Shown here piece after piece: positions 56,347 to 64,000 of a DNA stretch of 64,000 bases. Source of the stretch: Sporothrix humicola (lineage: Eukaryota; Ascomycota; Sordariomycetes; Ophiostomatales; Ophiostomataceae). Made by a program: the position numbers and the translations under genes. Numbering within the stretch: position 1 is the first letter of the stretch; each line of letters opens with the position of its first letter. The stretch covers positions 1 to 64,000 of the forward strand of contig WNYE01000008.1 of assembly GCA_021396245.1 (NCBI GenBank), in the 5' to 3' direction. The notes below the pieces were generated by a model. That model had not been told where the DNA came from and searched no databases. It was given only the letters and a program-made list of their open reading frames with translations.

Positions 56347-57905
56347 ATGTCCAACGCAACCGGCCCCATCTGGTGGGTGCCAACATCGCCGGTCGGCAGT
56401 GGTATGTAGCTCTCCATCAAGACTACCAGAAAACACAGCATCTAACAATTGAAGGCGACAATGCTTGGCAGCTCACGGCGGCTTCACTGGTTGGCCTGCA
56501 GTCAGTTCCTGGCCTTGTCGTGCTGTACGCCGGTGTGATGAAGAAGAAATGGGCGATCAACAGCGCGTTCATGGCCTTCTATGCTTTTGCGGCCGTGCTC
56601 ATCTGTTGGGTGTTGTGGGCATACGAGGCGTCGTTTGGCGAGTACATGCTGCCGTTTGTGGGCAAACCCAACAACGTGCTCGGCATCGACACTCTTCTCA
56701 CACAGTCCAATCTTCCGTCGCTCGGGGTCAGTCAGGAGATGCCGCTGGCCACGATGGTGTACTTTCAGTTTGTCTTTGCGGCCATTACTCTCGTCATTAC
56801 GGCCGGTGCTTTTTTGGGCCGCATGAGTTTCTACGCATGGATGGTCTTTGTGCCTCTGTGGCTGACTCTGTCCTACACAGTCGGTGCCTATTCTATCTGG
56901 GGCGGCGGCTTCCTTACAAAGCTCGGTGTGCTCGACTACTCTGGCGGCTATGTCATCCACCTTTCTTCGGGCACGGCCGGTTTCATCGGTTCATACTGGA
57001 TTGGTCCCCGTATGGCCAAAGACCGTGAAGACGCTCGGCCCAACAATATTTTGGTTGTTCTGGTCGGTGCCGGCATTCTGTGGATCGGCTGGAACGGCTT
57101 CAACGGAGGAGACCCGTACGCCGCTAATGCCGATGCTGGTGTTGCCGTTCTCAACACCAACTTGTGCACGGCCGTTTCTCTTCTAGTCTGGACAGGCCTC
57201 GACATGATCTACTTCAAGAAACCGTCTGTCATCGGTGCCGTCCAGGGCATGATCACGGGTCTGGTCGCCATTACACCCGCTGCTGGCTATGTTGCCGGCT
57301 GGGGCGCTATCCTTCTCGGCCTCGGAAGTGGCGCTGTTCCTTGGGTCACCATGAATATTGTCGCCAAGAAGTGGTCGTGGCTGGAGCGCCATTTTGACGA
57401 CACCCTGGGCGTTATGCACACACACATGGTGGCCGGTTTTGTCGGCGGCTTTGGCACGGGGTTGTGGGCGACAGTGGACGGCTGCGCTGCCTTTGGTGCT
57501 ACCAACCCTGGCGGTGCCATTGCCGGCAACGGCATTCAACTGGGCTACCAGATGGCCGGTGCCATGTTCATCATAGGATGGAATCTGGTCTGGACCTCAT
57601 TGATTCTCCTTTTCATCAAGCATGTCCTGCGCATTCCTCTTCGCATGAGTGACGAGGAGCTCGTCTTGGGCGACGATGCTGTACACGGCGAGGCCGCTTA
57701 CGTTTTCGGTCCTTGCGACGCCCACGATGAGCTTGGCCATGCTGGCTACATTCAAGGCGAAATGGTCCAGACAGGGGCACCTTCACCCGTTGGCCTTAAT
57801 GGGGGCAATGATGAAAGTGCAGAACTGGGCATTGGCGGTTCCACGGTCGAGCCCAAAGTCAAGGCAGACGGTGACAACGGTGAAGGTAGTGCGCCCACAC
57901 AATGA
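56347..57905 (+). CDS. Ammonium transporter, Mep/Amt family (MepA-like)
   Basis: Two exons: 56347-56401 and 56455-57905, joined over a 53-bp intron (GTATGT donor, CTAAC branch, GAAG acceptor), giving 501 aa. The short first exon codes the extracellular N-terminus MSNATGPIWWVPTSPVGSG with one N-glycosylation sequon. The membrane domain has about 11 helices. Family motifs include AASLVGLQSVPGLVVLYAG, KKKWAINSAFMAFYAFAAVL, the pore-His helix DYSGGYVIHLSSGTAGF, WIGWNGFNGGDPY, and FDDTLGVMHTHMVAGFVGG, where the second pore His region lies. The C-terminal tail (about 70 aa) carries conserved LRIPLRMSDEELVLGDDA followed by an acidic disordered end. It imports ammonium at the plasma membrane. The GATA-site cluster upstream suggests nitrogen-repressible expression. 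Confidence 0.95.
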
Positions 57906-59383
57906 GTCGAAAGGGAGGTGCTGGTTTGAAAATTATGTGCACTCTGTTCAAGCCCACTTGTGCCCGGTAAACAGAATATTAAAGCAGTGCTGCTAGTTTT
58001 GGCCATGTCAATAATGAATACTGATCAAAATAGTTCTCCTAAGATGTTAGTTTTTGACACTTGGTCATTGATCTTTGCATCCAGACATTTTGAGTTAATG
58101 ACAGCTCGTACAAAGTCCACATCGCACAGTAACACCTCGTTTCAGCCACCATCACTGCCACCTCAAATTTGCGTTAGCTTTCCTTGACCCTGCTTTCTTG
58201 TATCACATATCACAGCCCAACAAGCGAACAAATACACCAGGCTTTGAGCCTCCAGGCTAAATCCCCATTGCCGCGTTTTTTTATGACTTCAGGTTGTGTA
58301 GTCTGCCTAGGAGCTCTGTCGACTTGAAGGCGAGCTCTCATACGTCCTTTGCCCACTGTTGCCTTGCCTGCCTAGCCTATTTGCACATTTGTGTGTTTGC
58401 ATGCAGGCACTGCCTCGACCATCATTTCGCAATTCATGCCCAATCAGGGCACAACACAGATACGAGACTGCAAAAGAAAGGCGACACTGCGGATCGCTTT
58501 TTGTGTTTTCTTTTCCTCTCACAATAATTGAATGACAATTCGAAGACTCACAGCGAACGACAAGTCTATGCCAACTGTGAGATGTTGACCATGTCAACGT
58601 TTGTTGTGTTAGCCGCCGAGATGCTCTTTCCCTACTGCACGCCAGTAGGCGCCGTAATCTTACCTGCTTATGTACCCCTACCGATACGCTAAAGAACGGG
58701 ACGCTAGGGACCAGTGTTTTAGCGCCCGGCCTGTAAACATTTGCGGCTGTTGCCGCTGTAAGTCGAATTCTCCACTGTAGTTGTGGGGCCATCAAAGCAT
58801 CAAAAAGAGTAATTGATTGCATCTGGACTTCACAGCTCAAGGCTCTGAAACAGCCTGAGTTTGGATGTCTGGGCCTCTAACAAATCATGACAGCTCTGAA
58901 CAACAAGGCCAAGAGAGGCCTGGCAAGTACGACGTCCAACAGGCAATACATGTTGGAGGAAGGTGGTGAATCAGGACCGTGGTTGAGGTAACAGTGGACG
59001 TGGGGGCATTAGAAAAAGAAAGAAGAGGCCAACAGGTTTGAATTGCCTGCGAACCACTGGATTCTGGTGCACGGCGGCAATTTATCCATGTTACCCGAGA
59101 GGGTTGTGTTCTATCATGGCCAGGCCGCCGGGACGATGCCGCTGGAGGTGGAAGGTAGGAGCTGTGATTCATGAAGGAGGGGTGCTGGGTTTCTTTGCAA
59201 TTGAAAGGAAAAGGAACGAAAATAGTTTCGTAAAAATCTCGTAGACAGCAAGTGCCGTGGACGACTCATCTTTTTTGTTTATCACGACGGCTGTTTTTGT
59301 ATCTTTTCATTCTTTTTCATTCCATCACATCGTTTTGAATCATTCAATCCAGAGTGGCACATATGCTTCTTTGATCCCCAACA
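57906..59383. other. Intergenic region upstream of NLR gene 2
   Basis: 1.48 kb between the ammonium transporter and the second NLR gene, both plus strand. A 177-codon minus-strand frame at 58307-58840 has no recognisable domain and is not called. No partner effector gene was found here. Confidence 0.45.
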
Positions 59384-62300
59384 ATGATGTTCAGAAGCCG
59401 CTCCGAGACAAAACAAGGGAGGACTGCTGTCTTCAAGAAGCTGTTCAAGAGAAATGACTCTCGCGATCGGCCACAAGGTATGCACAAGATGAAGATGTCT
59501 ATTTCTTAAGCCTCAAGTAGAAGTACTTACAGATCCAGATACAGTCGTTTCTGAGAGAAAGACTTCTCGGTCAAGTTCGAGACGACGAGATCGAGACAAG
59601 TCTGAAGATGGCTCTCGCACATCGGCAGCGGCACGCCAGCTTTGGAACTCTTACAAGGTAGACCTTTTGGCCGAAGACGACGACAACATCCTCGCCACAG
59701 CTGCCCGCATCGAAAGAGAAGAGCAAGAGTACAAGGAAAAGTACGATTCGATCTCAATCTCGGAGACAAAGCCGCAACCAACCCAACATGTCGAGCTTCC
59801 ACTCCAACAAAAAGAACCAAAAGAAGTGCCCGAAAAGGCCACGTCCAAAATCTCGCTCAAAGCATCACCCACGATAAAGCCTCAGGTCACTGTGGAAGTC
59901 ACGCCTGTCTCCGTGTCTCAAGAGCTGTGGAATGCCGCTTTCGACAGCATCCAGGAGACGCCCGAGGGCAAAGAACTGACACAGAAATATTTGAGGATTC
60001 TCAACAAGACTCTAGGCGACAACGATGGCGAGGAGATCCCAAAGTCGTTTGCGGAGGACGCCGAATCGGGGCCAAACCAGGCGACGGCGCGGCAGCGGGA
60101 CATGGTCCAACTAGTGCGGACGGGGCTGGTCAAGGTGAAGAAATCGGCCAAGGTCACAAACACCATGGGCGCCTTTGCAGAAGCTGTGTTGGCGGTCAGG
60201 CCGTTTGTCGATTTCGTGATCCAGACTGTGCCGCAGGCCTCACCGGCCGCTCTGCCTTGGGCCGGCGTGTGTGCAGGCCTACAGGTGAGTTTCCTTCTTC
60301 TACTTCCATCCTTTCGTGAGATTGGCCACAGTAGCCCACCGGCCGACTACGCCCGGCCCACCAACTTCCTTAGTCCAACAAACTAACTCCTCCCCTCTCT
60401 CCAACAGCTGCTCTGTAGACCTGCCAATGCAAACAAGGCGAACCTGGAGGGCGTCAAATATGTCATTTCGCGAATGGAATGGTATTGTGCCCTCACCGAC
60501 CATTTGCTCGATCCGTGGAGCATTGAGGCCGCCGGGCGAGGCGGTTCCGGTCTCAGCGCTGCCACGGCGATTCTGGACTCGTTGCGCCAGCGTGTCGTCG
60601 GCCTGTACCGCAAGCTGCTTCTATTTCTTATGCAGAGCGTCTGCACCTACTACAAGCACCAGGGTATCGTGTTTATGAAGAACATTACGGAGCTGCACAG
60701 CAAATGGGCCTCGAGCTTGAGCCAGATCAAACAAGACGAAGCCAATCTCCGCACCGACTCGGACCAGTTCAGCAGGCTGGAAGACCGAAAGATTCTTCTT
60801 GAGACGAGCGACCGTGCCACCAAGACAATGCAGCTTGTCGGCAGAATCGACCAGTCCATCCGGGACGTTTTTGAAGAACAGAAGCAGATGAAGGCGGACG
60901 AGGACGACCGGGCTCTGATGAAGCAGCTGTTTGTCGTCGACCCTAAAGACGACATGGACGCCATCGAGATGAGAAAGGATGCCCTGCTCGACGATGCTTT
61001 TAAATGGATCCTTGATGTGCCCGAGTTCAAGGCCTTCACCAACGACCTTGACCTCGACGAAAACTTCAAGGTACAGCAATCGTCTTGCCGGCTTCTTTGG
61101 ATCAAGGGCCCGGCCGGTACTGGCAAGACGATGCTGCTTCTGGGCATTATCCGCGAACTGTCAGAACGGCCAGCAGCTCTGTGCCCCGACATTGCCCACT
61201 TCTTCTTCCAGAACGCCGACAACACTCTCAACAGCAGCATGGCTGCTCTTCGATCCTTGATTTGGATGCTTCTTCAACAGCAGCCACATCTTCTTCAACA
61301 CCTTCGTGAAAAATACGACAAGGCCCCACCAACATTTTCGGGACACCATGCCTTTGTTGGTCTCTGTAAAGTCTTTGAGAACATGATCCGCGATCCAGAC
61401 TTGGAGCCCGTCTACTTTATTGTCGATGCTCTCGATGAATGCGATGAGGGCTTGCCTGAGTTTATCAAACTCATTGCCAACTCACTCAACATCACCGACA
61501 AAGTCAGTTGGCTGGTCTCTAGCCGGCCGACAGTGCCTCTGGAAGAGCACATTGCCGCCAACTCTCTGGTCGAGCTCGACTCGCAGCGCCTCGAAGCCCC
61601 CGTCAATGCCTACATCAACCACCAGCTGGGCCGCCTCAAAAGTTCGCCTGGCTACACGGACGCCATCATCACAGAAATGGCACAGGAAATTACCAGCCGC
61701 GCCAACAATACCTACCTTTGGGTCTGGTTCGTCTTCCAACAGCTCACAAAGCCCAACAAATTTGGCAAATGCATCAACGGCATGTATGCCTTGAAGAAGG
61801 TTCGGCAAATCCCGCCCAGTCTCTCGGCTCTCTACGACCACATCATGGAGAACATTGAGCAAGGCGACGAGGAAGACCCAGAATACTGCAAATCGGCAAT
61901 GCGCGCCGTCTACCACGGATATCGTCCCTTGTCGGTGGAGGAGCTTGCGACCTTTGTCGATCTGCCTCAGGACCAGGTGGTCCGCATTATCGGTGAGTGC
62001 GGCTCCTTTCTCTCACTCACCAATGCGACCGTCAGTCTAATCCATCAGTCGGCCAATGATTACCTCACCGACAACTACAATGCGCGCCTGGGTTTGGCCA
62101 GCATTGCACTGGGCCATGCAGAGATGGTCCGCCTGTGCCTGTCTGCCATGTCTGAGAGACTGCACAAAAATATGTACAACCTTCCAGACATGGGCCCCTA
62201 TGATCGGTCCACCCCCGGCCCCGATCCCGACCCGCTTGCCGCCATACGATACGCCTGTGTCTACTGGATCGACCACGTCCACAATGCGGCAGGCCAGTCT

Positions 62301-64000
62301 TCTAACACCAGTCACAAATATATCCCCGATACTGAGCTCATCCATTCATTCTTGCTCGACCACTTCCTACATTGGCTCGAAGCAATCTCGCTTTTGGAGA
62401 AAATCCCCGACGGCCTGGCATCAGTCCGGGCCCTTCGGGATATTTTGCTTGTTTCGGATACATCCAACTTCGCCGGTTTTGTCCGTGATATGCTATCCTT
62501 CATCATGTGGAACAGCTACTGTATTGAGTTGTCCCCTCTCCAGTCGTATGCATCTGCACTCTTGTTCAGCCCGAAAAACAGCAAGGTCCGGCGAAATTTC
62601 GAGGCCAAACATGAGCTTGACTGGGTCAAAATAAAGCCCGCGGTTCAGGATGATTGGGAACCATATGTGCAGCTCAATGGCCACCGATCCATGATTCTAT
62701 CAGCTGGGTTTTCGCCAGACGGAAAGCGGATTGTCTCTGGAAGCGTTGATCACACCGCAAAGATCTGGGACGTCTCTTCTGGGATGTGTATTTGTACATT
62801 GTCTGGTCATACGCGAAATGTCGGCTTTGTTACCTTCTCAGTCCCCGATGGGAAGCTGGTTTTATCAGCTGAGGATAAGCATACCGTGATGGTGTGGGAC
62901 GTGGCATCTGAAAAATGCATAAATGCGCTCGAAATTCCTCTAACCCGGAAATATGTGCAAACATCGTGCCACGCACTGTCCACGGCCTCTTCGGTCCAAG
63001 TCGCAACTGGTTTCACCGACGGAATCATCGAAATCAGAGATGTAATGTCGGGACAGACGCAGACAGTCATCGAAGCTTACAACAAGAAGGTCATCTCGCT
63101 TTCCTTTTCACTTGACGGACTACACCTGACCTCGACATTTCTTGACGGAACAAACATGCGCTTTGAAGTCGTGTCTGGTCTTTGTATTGAGACATGCTCA
63201 CAACCGCCTATAATCGAGAACACGGCTTTGTACTCGTCACCTAACGAAAACCATCCTGTCGCCAGGTGGGACGATGATATCATAAGGATTTGGGATGCAT
63301 CATCGGCACATCGCGCAGAAGTAGTCGGAAGGGCCACAAACGATATATTCACCATGGCTTTTTCTCCCAATGGAGCACAAGTGGCTGCAGGCTCAGTTGA
63401 TGGGACTGTGGCAATATGGGACACGCTGACCGGCGAGTGTCTCCAGGAGCTGAAAGAGCATTCCGGTATGATCACCACTGTCGCCTTCTTCCCGGATGGA
63501 CAGCGGCTGGCATCGTCATCTTATGACGGGACAGTGAAGCTGTGGAGCGTGACTTCAGGCATTTGTCTGCATACCTTGGACAACCATGGGAAAGTCGTTT
63601 CGGACGTCGCCATTCTTCTCGAGGGAAAGTACCTAGTTTCACTGTCGGTCGATGGGGTTGTTAAGATCCGGGATGCGGTCTCACTTGAGTGCAGAAACGA
63701 GTTATTCAATCTCCCACTTGACCTTGTCGTTTCGCCGGACGAAACAAGGTTGATGTGCATCACGGAAGGCAACAAAGTGGAGGTTTATGACGTGGTTACA
63801 GGTGAACGCACCCACAGGATTGATGACCACAAAGTTTTAAGCATGTCTCGAGCCTTCTCACCAGATGGGTCAAAACTGGCATTCCAATCAGACGATGAAG
63901 CCATCCAGGTCTGGGACTTGCTGTCGCATAAGCATATCCAGACACTGGAGGGCAATGACAGCATCATAAGCGACATCGCCTTCTCGCCAAATGGATCCTC
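59384..64000 (+). CDS. NLR gene 2 (3' truncated by window): NACHT_N - NACHT - WD40
   Basis: Three exons seen: 59384-59477, 59533-60284 and 60408 to the window end, giving at least 1479 residues with no stop reached. Introns: 59478-59532 (GTATGC..TTACAG) and 60285-60407 (GTGAGT..CAACAG, with CTAAC). The first exon codes a short basic leader (ETKQGRTAVFKKLFKRND). The NACHT_N domain includes SQELWNAAFDSIQ and SPAALPWAGVCAGLQ-LLCRPAN across intron 2. Walker A is GPAGTGKT near residues 517-524 and Walker B YFIVDALDECD near 617, then WLVSSRPTV. A long WD40 region begins near residue 1036 (GHRSMILSAGFSPDG..AKIWD) with roughly eight to ten repeats visible, some degenerate. It is a clear paralogue of the gene at 45705-50422. 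Start may be either of two adjacent ATGs. Likely a STAND ATPase switch that oligomerises on ligand sensing. Confidence 0.88.

Noticed and set aside
52391..57905. Secondary-metabolite cluster suggested by a TRI12-type exporter
   Set aside because: No synthase, tailoring enzyme or cluster regulator is adjacent; neighbours are NLR genes and an ammonium transporter.
58307..58840. 177-codon minus-strand frame next to NLR gene 2, considered as a divergent effector partner
   Set aside because: No HeLo, amyloid or other effector-like motif, and composition resembles noncoding sequence.

Overview
This window comes from the nuclear genome of a filamentous ascomycete (Pezizomycotina, most likely a sordariomycete; the order cannot be fixed from sequence alone). 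The evidence is four-fold. Introns are short (about 48-96 bp) with GT..AG ends and frequent CTGAC/CTAAC branch motifs. Codon third positions are strongly C/G biased. The gene content is typical: NACHT-WD40 NLRs, a TRI12-type transporter, a MepA-type ammonium transporter, a P450 and a secreted LPMO-like protein. The first 3.3 kb is almost stripped of CpA and TpG, the hallmark of repeat-induced point mutation (RIP). There is no operon structure; genes lie on both strands with long intergenic regions of 0.3-2.8 kb.

Layout. 1-3.3 kb: RIP-destroyed repeat. 3.7-12.5 kb, all minus strand: a seven-TM protein of unknown function, an SMP-30/lactonohydrolase, a secretory lipase, a secreted DUF3237-like protein and an unidentified gene with at least two, probably four, exons. 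13.2-24.8 kb, plus strand: SET-domain protein, Ser/Gln-rich single-pass surface protein, AHSMGG serine hydrolase with a long charged tail, and a short oxysterol-binding protein. 27.5-32.3 kb, plus: a cytochrome P450 and a vacuolar/secreted M28 aminopeptidase. 32.5-39.8 kb, minus: LPMO-like secreted protein, MFS transporter, HSPA12-like Hsp70 ATPase. 41.7-44.1 kb, plus: a large low-complexity coiled-coil protein with a histidine-rich repeat. 45.7-64.0 kb, plus: two paralogous NACHT-WD40 NLR genes (the second runs off the window) on either side of a TRI12-family transporter and an ammonium transporter.

How the genes fit together. Several products act at the cell surface or outside the cell (lipase, lactonase, DUF3237 protein, LPMO-like protein, aminopeptidase), which suits a plant- or insect-associated or saprotrophic life, but they do not form one pathway. 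The P450 and TRI12-type transporter are not beside a PKS, NRPS or terpene synthase, so no biosynthetic cluster is claimed. The most distinctive part is the NLR region: two large STAND ATPases share domain order and two intron positions but differ in their beta-propellers, and a heptamer minisatellite with a fold-back arm plus a 39-A tract lies upstream of the first. The ammonium transporter has five same-orientation TTATCT (AGATAA) sites upstream, as expected for AreA/NIT2 control.

Limits. Start codons and introns were chosen by eye from splice signals, frame and family patterns. No database search was possible, so family names rest on recognised motifs.
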